A stretch of DNA of 63,491 bases, taken from the NCBI GenBank assembly GCA_903900025.1, contig CAIULN010000067.1, forward strand, positions 1-63,491, written 5' to 3'. Made by a program: the position numbers and the translations under genes. The notes beneath the pieces were generated by a model. That model saw only the letters and a program-made list of their open reading frames with translations, was not told the DNA's origin and did not search any database. Position 1 is the stretch's first letter. Every line of letters starts with the position of its first letter. Of this stretch, positions 8,754 through 17,469 are shown one piece after another. This DNA comes from an uncultured Methanomicrobiales archaeon (GTDB lineage Archaea; Halobacteriota; Methanomicrobia; Methanomicrobiales; Methanospirillaceae).

Positions 8754-9794
8754 TCACCGGAGTACCACGATCTGATCCCCGTCCCGCAGGATCTGGATGT
8801 GCTGTCCTGCCCTGACATCATGACCACGCCCGGCGATGCACTCACGTGTCACAAATGTTACCGGGTCGATAACACCAATGGTATCACTTGACGAAAAGGC
8901 GACCATCGCATCTTCAGCATTCCGTGCGCTTCCAACCAGCTTTTCGACTTCCGTCACTTTCACAACCTTGATCGCTCCTTCAGAAAAGTCGAACACTCTC
9001 ATATTACGGGGATCTACCTGAATAACCTCCCCGTAGCGTCCCCGGAACCTGATCACGTCACGCTTCTGGTATTTGGGGAGGCGTACCGAGTAGGTAATCC
9101 GGAAGAGCTGTCGCCCGTTTCTCTCACCGATGAGTTTGGGATGCGTGGAAAACCTGCCCCCCAGCTCTGCAGTGATTCTCCTGGCGATGAGAAGCCCGAT
9201 GTGCTGGGAGCCGACTGTTATATCCAGTCCATCCCGGATTTCATTCACATCCGATACAAATGATAAGCGTTCACCGCCAATCTGGAGTGACTCTTCAACC
9301 TCGCATGCAATACCAGCTGCCATCTGAACTTCGAAAGGACTCGGAATACGGTCATGTGCCCGTACCTGGACAACACCTTCATAATAGTTGCCGCTGATAC
9401 GGTTGCAGCGATCGCATTGTTCCTTCTGCCAGGCGATTTCTGTTTCACAGGTTGCCCGGACGGGGTCATCGTACAGCACCCCCTTTATGGTGATGAACGC
9501 GCGGGAGCGGTTCGTACTCATATCCTCGATCCTGATATCGGTGGTTGCCTTTTTTACATCAGGATGGATGTGCACAGCACTGCGTACAAGATCAGGGGCA
9601 AGCTCTGATCGTTCCTCGTTTGTATCGGTCCAGGTATTCCCCTTTTTCAATGCACCGCAGCTGGGGCAATGGATGCAGCAGACCCTTGGGTCGCAGGAAA
9701 ACCAGTGGGTGCCCTCAAACCTGCATCGTTCACAGATGCCCTCTGCCTGTGTCGGCCTGCCGCATTTCGGGCAGAACATGTCCTTGATGTTCAT
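8754..9794 (-). CDS. NMD3-like ribosomal protein-binding factor
   Basis: 346 residues. The N-terminus holds a zinc-binding array: CPKCG (8-12), CERC (about 21-24) and CIHCPSCG (about 41-48), followed by the long beta-rich body of archaeal NMD3 proteins and a further CDRC pair. Eukaryotic NMD3 is the export adaptor of the 60S subunit. In archaea, which have no nucleus, it is presumed to act in large-subunit maturation or quality control. It lies between DUF424 and taw2 with gaps of only 3-4 bases. Confidence 0.88.
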   Translation of the reverse strand: MNIKDMFCPKCGRPTQAEGICERCRFEGTHWFSCDPRVCCIHCPSCGALKKGNTWTDTNEERSELAPDLVRSAVHIHPDVKKATTDIRIEDMSTNRSRAFITIKGVLYDDPVRATCETEIAWQKEQCDRCNRISGNYYEGVVQVRAHDRIPSPFEVQMAAGIACEVEESLQIGGERLSFVSDVNEIRDGLDITVGSQHIGLLIARRITAELGGRFSTHPKLIGERNGRQLFRITYSVRLPKYQKRDVIRFRGRYGEVIQVDPRNMRVFDFSEGAIKVVKVTEVEKLVGSARNAEDAMVAFSSSDTIGVIDPVTFVTRECIAGRGHDVRAGQHIQILRDGDQIVVLR

Positions 9795-9798
9795 TTCC

Positions 9799-10092
9799 CT
9801 ACATCCTGAAAATTAATGCATGCGGGACAGCACCGATCATGATGCACCCGGAACGTGTGATCAGTCCCAAATCAATGGCGATGGCTACCGCGCGCTCTCC
9901 CATCAGGTTTGCATTATCTGCATGTAACAGTGCGTCACGTACCTCATCCTCACTGGCGTTATGATTGCCGTAGAACGATTCACTGATACAAACCTCCATA
10001 TGCCCATGTGTAATGGTGGTATTGAGCAGCTCCCTGTCGCACACCGCCACGATATCACCGGTATTTGGGGAGCGGTGGATCTTTAAAAACAT
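9799..10092 (-). CDS. DUF424 family protein
   Basis: 97 residues, the full length of the archaeal DUF424 family (MFLKIHRSPNTGDIVAVCD... and GERAVAIAIDLGLI). Function is not established. The sequence is a compact alpha/beta domain with no metal-binding cysteine cluster and no membrane segment. It is 4 bases upstream of the NMD3-like gene, so a translation or ribosome-related role is a reasonable inference from context only. Confidence 0.85.
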   Translation of the reverse strand: MFLKIHRSPNTGDIVAVCDRELLNTTITHGHMEVCISESFYGNHNASEDEVRDALLHADNANLMGERAVAIAIDLGLITRSGCIMIGAVPHALIFRM

Positions 10093-10135
10093 TGATCACT
10101 CATTGGGAGGGTATGATAAAAAAGGTGACCGGGAG

Positions 10136-10978
10136 TCAGCGTACTTCAATGGGGACGCCATATACAATTTCCACCGTTTCGGCATGGATACGGTGACAGT
10201 CCTCCTCACCGATAAGCCCGTGCGCGAGCAGCTGCTTTGTAAACCGGGGTACTGACTTTGGACCAATTACGGCGCCAGGTCGTGAGTTTTCGTCCATGTA
10301 ATCGCTCTCCATCGTAAATCGCCGTTTTTCCCTGCAGAGCGCAGGGATGGCCTCATGGTTTGCAATAAACGAGGGAAGGAGTTGAGTTTCAGGTGTAGCA
10401 TAATGCTTCACGACTTGATCAGGATTTACACCTGCGCGATGAGCCATTTCGACAACATCATGACACGGTCCACTTTCTGCATGGATCTGGAGAGCGCAAT
10501 TGCACTCCTTTGCCAGCCGGAGTGCGTACGCGAGAATGTCGTTGGAAGCCGACCAGATCTCCGGGCTTACTTCGTAGTGCGGGCGCCCGCTCTTGAGTGC
10601 ATATGCTTTCCCCTCTTGCACATAACGCGCAGCAAGGTCGAGGCCTCCTTTCATAACATCCACAGTGTTCTCCAGATCCAGACGTTCCAAAAGTCGCGAA
10701 ATCTCTGCCGGATGAACCCCCAGCACCGGATAAACGACGATCCCGAGCCCGGAAGTCACCTGCCCGGTTCGAATCGTTTCATCAAAGACAGGGCAATAAT
10801 CGGCACCAGACGACGGGTGCACGCCATATGACCATGATGGTTTTGAAACAAGGAAGAGGTGCGTGCCGCCCGCACGCATGAAATCTTTTGCGGCTTCGAT
10901 CCCTCTCCCGTTTATCGGGTCAAGGTGGATGTGGTCGTCAGTGATTGGGAAGGTGTCCGGTTTCAAGGCATTCCACAA
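10136..10978 (-). CDS. TatD-related metal-dependent hydrolase
   Basis: About 280 residues. The amidohydrolase TIM-barrel metal site begins with TDDHIHLDP (about 13-21); further ligand candidates are GVHPAEIS, LQIHAESGPCHD and a late Asp in FTMESDYMD. This fits archaeal COG1831 TatD-like proteins; members of the wider family are metal-dependent nucleases. The substrate of this branch is unknown. There is no good ATG: TTG at 10978 overlaps the MptD gene by 41 bases and TTG at 10966 has AGG 12 bases upstream, so the exact start is uncertain. Confidence 0.8.
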   Translation of the reverse strand: MWNALKPDTFPITDDHIHLDPINGRGIEAAKDFMRAGGTHLFLVSKPSWSYGVHPSSGADYCPVFDETIRTGQVTSGLGIVVYPVLGVHPAEISRLLERLDLENTVDVMKGGLDLAARYVQEGKAYALKSGRPHYEVSPEIWSASNDILAYALRLAKECNCALQIHAESGPCHDVVEMAHRAGVNPDQVVKHYATPETQLLPSFIANHEAIPALCREKRRFTMESDYMDENSRPGAVIGPKSVPRFTKQLLAHGLIGEEDCHRIHAETVEIVYGVPIEVR

Positions 10979-11291
10979 CCTGCATCAGGGGGTACCCTTT
11001 ATCTGGGGAAAGCCACGCCCTGCAATATGTATACCCTACCCGTGTAACGATCTCGACATCAAACATCAGACCGGCAAGTTCGCTATACCCGAACCTGTTG
11101 GGCAGCATGAGTGTGCGGTCAAGGTGCACGGTGATCTCCTCAACATAGGGTTGTAGGACGACACTTTTCTCAATCGCACTTTCCACAAATGCTGCATTCT
11201 CCTGTGAAATGGGAGTTCCGACCCACTGGTGATACAGTGCTCCCAGCTTAATCCCTGCCTCAAAGATTGCCTGTTCCCTGTAGCTGTGCAT
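10938..11291 (-). CDS. mptD: Archaeal dihydroneopterin aldolase MptD
   Basis: 117 residues, the family's normal length (DUF372/COG2098). It cleaves 7,8-dihydroneopterin to 6-hydroxymethyl-dihydropterin and glycolaldehyde on the tetrahydromethanopterin route. Recognisable segments are LGALYHQWVGTPIS and RFGYSELAGLMFDVEI, a conserved Glu and Tyr-rich region. The ATG has AGGG 7 bases upstream and is 9 bases from the MCM stop codon. Location right after mcm suggests co-transcription with replication genes. Confidence 0.85.
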   Translation of the reverse strand: MHSYREQAIFEAGIKLGALYHQWVGTPISQENAAFVESAIEKSVVLQPYVEEITVHLDRTLMLPNRFGYSELAGLMFDVEIVTRVGYTYCRAWLSPDKGYPLMQVVECLETGHLPNH

Positions 11292-11300
11292 AATTAACCC

Positions 11301-13412
11301 TTAAATAATCTGTATGATACCCTGTTTGGGTTCCATCAGTTCACCGGCCTGGTGAAGCATCTCGATCCCGGCCTCCACCTTATCCCTCGCAAATCCTTTG
11401 GCCACCACGGCATCAATTACCTGATCCTTTGATGCACGTTTGCCCTCACCGCCGATATCACGGACGGTGTCCTTGATCACCCGCACAATATCCCGTTTCT
11501 CTTTTGATATGCCCGTTACTACCTTGTCGATGTCAAATGTACCGGTCCTGGCATCATATGCAACCTGGCGCAGGCAGGCGTCCACGATATGGATTACCCG
11601 TTCCGCATCAGTCTGCTCGATGGTATTCGAGAGCCGGATCCGGGCGCTTGCCTCCGCAAGCCTGACAAGCGCTTCCAGCTGCCGTGCAGTCACCGGGACT
11701 GGCTTGTTAGGCTCTGCAATGCCCCTGAGTTTGAGGTAATAGGTCACAAGTGCTTCCTTTGCTTCTGCTGAAAGTATAGGGTAACATGACCGTTTTGCGT
11801 ATGCGACATATTTACGGAAGAGCGAGGGCTCGATATCAGGTTTTACCTGTGAGAGCTGCTGTTCGATATACTCGTCGGTGACCCCCGGGATCGGCGTCTT
11901 ATTGTGCTGCGCGATCAGCTCCCCGATGCCGTGCGTCTTGAGGATGTGTTCGGCAATAGCGAGGTCCCTCCTTGGTTCGGGCTGGTCGGCCATGATGAAG
12001 ATCAGGTCGAACCGTGAGAGGAGGGTGGGTGGCATGTTAATCTGGTCTGCGATATCCCCATACATGTCGAATCGCCCGTATTTCGGGTTTGCCGCACCCA
12101 GAAGGGCGCAACGGGACTTGAGCGTTGCGGTTATGCCTGCCTTTGCAACGCTGATGGTCTGCTGTTCCATTGCTTCGTGAAGCGCACTCCTGTCCTCTTT
12201 CTGCATCTTGTCCATCTCATCCACTGCAGCGACCCCCATGTCAGCGAGCACAAGCGCGCCTGCTTCAAGTGTCCAGCGCCCTTCGCCGAACTCGTCCTTG
12301 ACAGCCGTTGCTGTCAACCCCGCTGATGTGGAGGACTGTCCGCTTGTGTAAATCGCGCGGGGAGAGAGCTTGACGACATACCTTAAAAGCTGGCTTTTTG
12401 CAATACCGGGGTCTCCGATGAGCAGAACATGAATGTCGCCGCGCAGACGGGTGCCGTCCGGCATCTCCTTGACAATGCCGCCAAAGAGCTGGAGCGCAAT
12501 CGCCTCCTTTACATCTTCGCTGCCGTAAATAGTGGGGGCGATTGAATGCGTGATCTTCCGGTAGATCATCGGGTCATGGGAAAGTTCCTTAATCGCATCT
12601 TCTGCATGTTCGTCAATCTCGACCTCTTCAAACTCTTTCTCCTGGATCTCGATGGAATTGCATTCCAGAAAGATGTCAAAGACCGTACTCTTCTCCCCCC
12701 TGACCACCCTTTGCATCGATCGGAGAATCCCGTTGATTACCACGCGGTCACCAGGTGACACCAGTCCGGCAAGATCGTCAGTTATGTCAATATCAAGTGT
12801 CTGGGGCTGTTCACCACCCCGTAACCCTTCCGGGGACTCCTGCACCCGGAGCTTCTGCGAATCGACGAACTTGGATCGTTTTGGCAGAAGTTCCAGCTTT
12901 TTAAATGAACACCCATCCGTTGCGCACCCATCCGGTTCAATAAACTTCCCGTATTTCTGCTTTTTTACGGTGAAATGGCCCGCGGGGCATTTGAAGACCG
13001 CTTCGATAATGCGTGGGCGAACTTCGGTGGTCTTGCGCAAAATGCCTTCAATGGAGATGAACCGGTTAATATCATCAGATCTGATATGGCGGACTCCGAC
13101 TTTCTGGGGGAGGTTTTTAAACCTGACATTGATCCCTTTGGGCTCTTTTCCATCCTTTGTCCTGATCAACTGGTTGCTTTTGATGGCGTCCCAGACATCT
13201 TCGAGGACTTTTCCGGGGTTTTCGAGAAGTTCGTCAGCGAGCGAGATCCCCGCCTTCCCGAATTTTTCGATCTCACGGTAGTCGATATAAAGAGATCTTC
13301 GGTAGGGGAATTCCCGGCCCAGCTCACCAAGTTCCTTTTTATACCGGCTTTTTAAGAACCGGCTCCAGTCCGATGCCCTGTCAGCTACACTTTCCTGTGC
13401 ATCCTTATCCAC
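11301..13412 (-). CDS. mcm: MCM replicative helicase
   Basis: 703 residues. Zinc ligands are visible at C142/H146 (CPAGH) and C163/C168 (CATDGC). The OB-fold N-terminal domain is followed by the AAA+ core: Walker A GDPGIAKSQ (about 333-341), Walker B VAAVDEMDK (about 394-402), and arginine finger LLSRFDLIF (about 463-471). The C-terminal winged helix ends with KQGIIQII. As a homohexamer it unwinds DNA at the fork. The start is GTG at 13412 with GAGGTGC 6 bases upstream. It sits 9 bases after the RFC small subunit gene and 9 bases before mptD. Confidence 0.97.
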   Translation of the reverse strand: MDKDAQESVADRASDWSRFLKSRYKKELGELGREFPYRRSLYIDYREIEKFGKAGISLADELLENPGKVLEDVWDAIKSNQLIRTKDGKEPKGINVRFKNLPQKVGVRHIRSDDINRFISIEGILRKTTEVRPRIIEAVFKCPAGHFTVKKQKYGKFIEPDGCATDGCSFKKLELLPKRSKFVDSQKLRVQESPEGLRGGEQPQTLDIDITDDLAGLVSPGDRVVINGILRSMQRVVRGEKSTVFDIFLECNSIEIQEKEFEEVEIDEHAEDAIKELSHDPMIYRKITHSIAPTIYGSEDVKEAIALQLFGGIVKEMPDGTRLRGDIHVLLIGDPGIAKSQLLRYVVKLSPRAIYTSGQSSTSAGLTATAVKDEFGEGRWTLEAGALVLADMGVAAVDEMDKMQKEDRSALHEAMEQQTISVAKAGITATLKSRCALLGAANPKYGRFDMYGDIADQINMPPTLLSRFDLIFIMADQPEPRRDLAIAEHILKTHGIGELIAQHNKTPIPGVTDEYIEQQLSQVKPDIEPSLFRKYVAYAKRSCYPILSAEAKEALVTYYLKLRGIAEPNKPVPVTARQLEALVRLAEASARIRLSNTIEQTDAERVIHIVDACLRQVAYDARTGTFDIDKVVTGISKEKRDIVRVIKDTVRDIGGEGKRASKDQVIDAVVAKGFARDKVEAGIEMLHQAGELMEPKQGIIQII

Positions 13413-13421
13413 ACCCGCACC

Positions 13422-14390
13422 TCATGACCGTTCCTGTGCCGAAAGCACAAACCGTGCAATGAGCGCTTCCATCTGGATGTCACTGTTTGCGCCTTCAGAG
13501 AGGCGGAAATCCGCCTCACCCAGATGATCGATCAAACGGACCTTGAGCCCCCGGTCCATATCTCGTCTGAGAAGGGCACGGTAGCACTGGTTGATCAGTT
13601 CATTTGAGGCAATCCCGCGTTCATGCAAGAGATGGGAGAGGAGCGACTCGGCACCATCGAAGTCCCCTGAAAGGGAGAGGTTCAGGAGTTCATCAATTTC
13701 TTCCGGGCGGGCAGTCGAAGTGATCGCATAGACCATCGCGGCATCGATATTCCTGTTGATGATAGCTGCTCCCTGCAGGGCATTGATTGCCTTCCGCATA
13801 TCACCCTGTGCGATGTAGACCATCGCATCCATGGCCTCCAGGCTCACGGTCAGCCCTTCACGGCATGCAATACGCAAAATCTCCTCTTTGATTGCTGCAG
13901 GAGAGAGTGGTTTGAACCGGTAGATTGCGCACCGGCTCTGGATCGGATCAATGATCTTGGAAGAATAGTTGCAGGAAAGAATGAACCGGCAGGTCTGCGC
14001 ATAACTCTCCATCGTCCTGCGAAGTGCTGCCTGTGCATCAGTCGTGAGCGCATCCGCCTCATCTAAAAAAAGGATTTTGAAGGTTGATTCGCCAAGCGGG
14101 GTGGTACGGGCGAACTGCTTGATCTGATTGCGCACGACATCAATCCCCCTCTCATCTGAAGCGTTCAGTTCCCGAAAGTTCATCTGCCACGATTCACCGA
14201 AGATCTCCCGTGCAAGAGTGACTGCGGCCGTTGTTTTTCCAACACCGGCGTTTCCTGTGAAAAGGAGGTGCGGAAGATTTTTTGTTTTTACGTACGAAGA
14301 GAGACGCTCGACAATCTCATCCTGCCCCACAATATCAGCAAGCCTCGCGGGACGGTACTTCTCGATCCAGATGGTGTGGTTTTCCTCCAT
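13422..14390 (-). CDS. rfcS: Replication factor C small subunit
   Basis: 322 residues from the ATG at 14390 ([17 protein letters not shown]), chosen because the RFC signature begins there and GGAG lies 9 bases upstream; an open frame extends 22 codons further without family similarity. Walker A is GNAGVGKTT (46-54), Walker B has the canonical DEAD (LFLDEADAL), sensor 1 is SCNYSSKI and the arginine finger is QSRCAIYRF. It is the ATPase subunit of the clamp loader that places PCNA on DNA. All catalytic motifs are intact, unlike the paralogue at 4017-5018. Confidence 0.95.
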   Translation of the reverse strand: MEENHTIWIEKYRPARLADIVGQDEIVERLSSYVKTKNLPHLLFTGNAGVGKTTAAVTLAREIFGESWQMNFRELNASDERGIDVVRNQIKQFARTTPLGESTFKILFLDEADALTTDAQAALRRTMESYAQTCRFILSCNYSSKIIDPIQSRCAIYRFKPLSPAAIKEEILRIACREGLTVSLEAMDAMVYIAQGDMRKAINALQGAAIINRNIDAAMVYAITSTARPEEIDELLNLSLSGDFDGAESLLSHLLHERGIASNELINQCYRALLRRDMDRGLKVRLIDHLGEADFRLSEGANSDIQMEALIARFVLSAQERS

Positions 14391-14541
14391 GTGCCAGGTC
14401 TCCCCTCTGTTCAATTCAGGTATTGGTATGGAAAGGTATAGCATTGTTGCCCGCACGCACCATTTGTCGCAGAACGGAAATGCCGGCTTGTACTACATGA
14501 ATGTCATAATCTTTATCATAAGAGTTTTGAAATTACTCTTT

Positions 14542-15564
14542 ATGAACTACCGGTCCGTTCTGTTTGTTGTCCTGTTGATAGGAATTGTCGTTCTCCCTGC
14601 ATCCGCAAGCCTGGCAAAAATTACGGCAGGCGCGCCGGTCTTTATCGGTGAAGTTGGTCTGGACATCTCCTCTGCGCTGAATGGCTGCAAACAGATTGCA
14701 TGGTGGGATGCTGGTAACGACACGAGCACGCCACCGGGAAAAATCCTTGAAATTGAAGGAGATATTTTCCGCTATAATATCCCCCCGGATATCTTTTCCC
14801 AATACACGGGGAAGTGGTATTCATGGGACAAGAAACCGAATGTGATGGTCTTTGAGGTCCAAAAACCCGAATTTACCCTGAGAGTCTGGGATCTCGACCG
14901 TGACCGCGATGTTACCGGGCAGTCCGTTCCCCGAAGTACGCGGGTCACCTACCGGATCGACACGAACCTCTATCACGCAGTAAATACCCTGAAGCGTCCT
15001 GAAGGCAACCCCTTAGACCGCATTTTCAGCGTCAGGTTCACCGGCCCGAATGGTAAGGGCATAACCAGTATCTATACGGGGAGCGCAGGGATACCCGATA
15101 CCGTCATACTTGTTTTTGAATCCACGCCCTCTGTGAAATCTTCCCCTTATTTCTGGAAGGATGGTGGTGACTGGAACCATTCTGCGCGAAGTGGTGACGG
15201 TATCCCCCTCTATCCTCTGGGAACGTATACCTTCACCGCATCACAGAACCTTAACAATATGGGGAGTTACTATGGGGATGCTGAGGGAGTGACAATCTCC
15301 AGTCCAAAGAATATTACCTTTGTCGCAGACCAGCCCACTGCCCAACCTACAAGGACGGCAACCACCACAAGGATCTCCACCACAATACCTCCCACCACAA
15401 AACCCCCCACCACAACAGTAACAAGAGGGGTCACGGTCAAAACAACGGCTGCCCCGACCGTAAAGCCGACATGGACATCAACGCCGTTGCCGGCTGAGAT
15501 TTGTTTCGTGGCGCTGGGTATGATGGGTCTTTGTATAGTCCTGCTTCGCAGGAAAGCCCGTTGA
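14542..15564 (+). CDS. DUF3821-type exported surface protein
   Basis: 340 residues from the ATG at 14542; an ATG 15 codons upstream is possible. A signal peptide covers about 1-25 (VLFVVLLIGIVVLPASAS), then the mature region begins AKITAGAPVFIGEVGLDIS, the hallmark of DUF3821 proteins of Methanomicrobia. The body is beta-rich. A Thr/Pro-rich stalk of about 60 residues (repeats such as TTTRISTTIPPTTKPP) leads to a C-terminal membrane anchor ending RRKAR. It is therefore an envelope protein displayed outside the membrane; function is unknown. It begins a three-gene exported set that continues to 17404. Confidence 0.8.
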   Translation: MNYRSVLFVVLLIGIVVLPASASLAKITAGAPVFIGEVGLDISSALNGCKQIAWWDAGNDTSTPPGKILEIEGDIFRYNIPPDIFSQYTGKWYSWDKKPNVMVFEVQKPEFTLRVWDLDRDRDVTGQSVPRSTRVTYRIDTNLYHAVNTLKRPEGNPLDRIFSVRFTGPNGKGITSIYTGSAGIPDTVILVFESTPSVKSSPYFWKDGGDWNHSARSGDGIPLYPLGTYTFTASQNLNNMGSYYGDAEGVTISSPKNITFVADQPTAQPTRTATTTRISTTIPPTTKPPTTTVTRGVTVKTTAAPTVKPTWTSTPLPAEICFVALGMMGLCIVLLRRKAR

Positions 15565-15634
15565 TCCGTGATCATCAGTTTTAACTCTTTTTAGACACCA
15601 TAATAGATACATCGACTGGTTCCGGAGTCATTTA

Positions 15635-16195
15635 ATGAACATGCGGGTCTGTTTCCTGATATTGGGTCTTCTTATGCTCTCTCTCTTCGTACCGTCACCT
15701 GTGGCAGCCCAGGATCAGTTCGACACTGCAGGAGCCCTTTATTCAAAGAGTGTTGACCTGGCAAACGAAGGGAAATACCAGGAAGCTTTGACAGCTGCTG
15801 ATCAGGCTCTGGCACTCAACGCAAGTCCGCTCATCCCCCTCATCCAGACAAACAGGGCCGGGATTCTTGTGATGCTCGGACGTTATGACGGAGCAGTTTC
15901 TGCAGCGGATATTGCATTATCAGCCAGCGGTAACCTGACCACCACATTCTCCATCGCATACTTTAATAAAGGTGACGCCCTCCGCCACCTTGGCAGGACC
16001 GATGAGGCACGGGTTGCGTTCGCAAAAGCCCAGGAACTTGATCCCTCATTAACTCCTCCTGATATGTACACCCCTGTGACCCCGGCTCTACCGGCATCAG
16101 CGAAATCTCCCCCGTCCGGGCTCGTGGTGTTTGCGGGTTTGGCATGCGGCTGCGGCCTCTCTTACTATTTCCGTCATAAAATGTACTCTTTTTAA
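15635..16195 (+). CDS. Exported TPR protein with C-terminal membrane anchor
   Basis: 186 residues. A cleavable-looking signal peptide (residues 1-25, ending PSPVAAQ) is followed by about three TPRs (AGALYSKSVDLANEGKYQEA, then ALNASPLIPLIQTNRAGIL and AYFNKGDALRHLGRTDEA), a Pro-rich linker and a C-terminal helix (LVVFAGLACGCGLSYYF) with basic end. The TPRs would lie on the outside of the membrane. It lies 70 bases after the DUF3821 gene and 39 bases before the transglutaminase-like lipoprotein, which suggests a common surface function. Confidence 0.75.
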   Translation: MNMRVCFLILGLLMLSLFVPSPVAAQDQFDTAGALYSKSVDLANEGKYQEALTAADQALALNASPLIPLIQTNRAGILVMLGRYDGAVSAADIALSASGNLTTTFSIAYFNKGDALRHLGRTDEARVAFAKAQELDPSLTPPDMYTPVTPALPASAKSPPSGLVVFAGLACGCGLSYYFRHKMYSF

Positions 16196-16234
16196 AGAGC
16201 AACCATTGAATACGATGAACTCAAAGATTCGATT

Positions 16235-17404
16235 ATGGGGCAGAAAATATCATGGTATGCCGTTTTTATTCTCTGTATTCTTGGATGCATCATCACTGCC
16301 GGCTGTTCTGAACTGTTAACCGGGGAAGGCCCCCTTATAAAATATGCATTCTCCTCCCACACTTCGCCGACCCCGATGCCAACTCCTCTCCCGACCCAGG
16401 CCCCAACGACCTCATCCACCCTCACTTCCGGGACTCTCGTCCCTGAACAGTCCCCGTCTCTAGTGATTCTGGCGACACCGATAGTGGACCCCAATGCATA
16501 TCACCCGCTCCGTGTCATTCCGAATTCCGGTGATGCGGTGGAATACCGGACTTTTACTTTCCGTTACCGGACAGACGATTATTCTTTCAGAGTGCCAATG
16601 AACGCATCCATATACCGCGCGGCAAATACTTCGAAAAACAAGCAGATGATCATTGATGACAGGGAGTACGGGCTTTTCTACCAACAGATGGTTACTGATC
16701 CTGCGATGGAACCGTTTTATCATGATATTTTAAAAGAAGTGCGGAATCTGCGGTATAAAGGAGGCAAGACGCTCAACGATGACGAATATCTTGAGATGGT
16801 TGTCAGTTTTGTCCAGCAGATTCCGTATGATATTACCACGACCGGTGTCCGGTACCCAATTGAGGTAATCTATGACCAGAAGGGAGACTGTGACGAAAAA
16901 TCAATTCTCCTTACGGGACTTCTCTCGCGGGAAGGATACGATGTCGGGCTTTTGCTCTTTCCATCGCTGCAGCATGCAACTGCGGGAATCCGCATCCACC
17001 TTGCGACCAATAACCCGTCATTCAGGGTATTTTCCGATGGTAAACGGGACTACATCTATATCGAAACGACAACCACCCGCCTGATTGGATTCTACCCGGA
17101 TGAGTTCAAAACCGCACCCCAACCCATCATCGTACCGGTGGGGAGTGGAACCCTCAATTATGGACATGTAAACTATGTTATGAGCATCTTTTATGATCTG
17201 GGCTCAATCAAAACAAACACCCGTATCCTCGAGGAACGCGCTGCGGCAAACAATAACACCCTTCAGCAATGGGATTATGATGCACATGTCTCATACATCA
17301 ATACCTATAATTTTGTAATGTCCACCAATGACCGCGAAGCGGCAATGGAAGCAATCAGGGAAAGCGAGCTCCCCCACCAGTCAGCCTGCATGAGCTGTAA
17401 TTGA
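16235..17404 (+). CDS. Transglutaminase-like lipoprotein
   Basis: 389 residues. The signal peptide ends in a lipobox-like TAGC at residues 21-24, then a Pro/Thr-rich linker spans about 40-75. The C-terminal domain has a transglutaminase-like core: catalytic Cys219 in QKGDCDEKS, with downstream His candidates H247 (LQHATAG) and H255 and the IYIETT strand. Members are cysteine proteases or crosslinkers; the substrate is unknown. The protein is probably anchored outside the membrane with its two upstream neighbours. The C-terminus ends CMSCN, a CxxC of unknown purpose. Confidence 0.75.
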   Translation: MGQKISWYAVFILCILGCIITAGCSELLTGEGPLIKYAFSSHTSPTPMPTPLPTQAPTTSSTLTSGTLVPEQSPSLVILATPIVDPNAYHPLRVIPNSGDAVEYRTFTFRYRTDDYSFRVPMNASIYRAANTSKNKQMIIDDREYGLFYQQMVTDPAMEPFYHDILKEVRNLRYKGGKTLNDDEYLEMVVSFVQQIPYDITTTGVRYPIEVIYDQKGDCDEKSILLTGLLSREGYDVGLLLFPSLQHATAGIRIHLATNNPSFRVFSDGKRDYIYIETTTTRLIGFYPDEFKTAPQPIIVPVGSGTLNYGHVNYVMSIFYDLGSIKTNTRILEERAAANNNTLQQWDYDAHVSYINTYNFVMSTNDREAAMEAIRESELPHQSACMSCN

Positions 17405-17420
17405 GCTCTTTTTTTTTGTT
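17405..17420 (+). terminator. T-tract terminator
   Basis: A run of ten T (about 17409-17418) directly after the transglutaminase-like gene's stop, typical of archaeal termination; it separates the exported set from the RPA-associated set. Confidence 0.45.
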
Positions 17421-17469
17421 GATGACTATACTTTGAAGATATAATCTCTCCAACTACACTACCGGGTTT

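Noticed and set aside
7869-8891. 340-codon plus-strand open frame opposite taw2
   Set aside because: Antisense shadow of a clearly conserved methyltransferase-like gene.
12652-13281. 209-codon plus-strand frame within mcm
   Set aside because: Antisense to the MCM N-terminal domain with no own promoter or ribosome site.
14391-14456. 22-codon extension of the RFC small subunit upstream of 14390
   Set aside because: Residues before MEENHTIW do not resemble the RFC family and the ribosome site supports the ATG at 14390.
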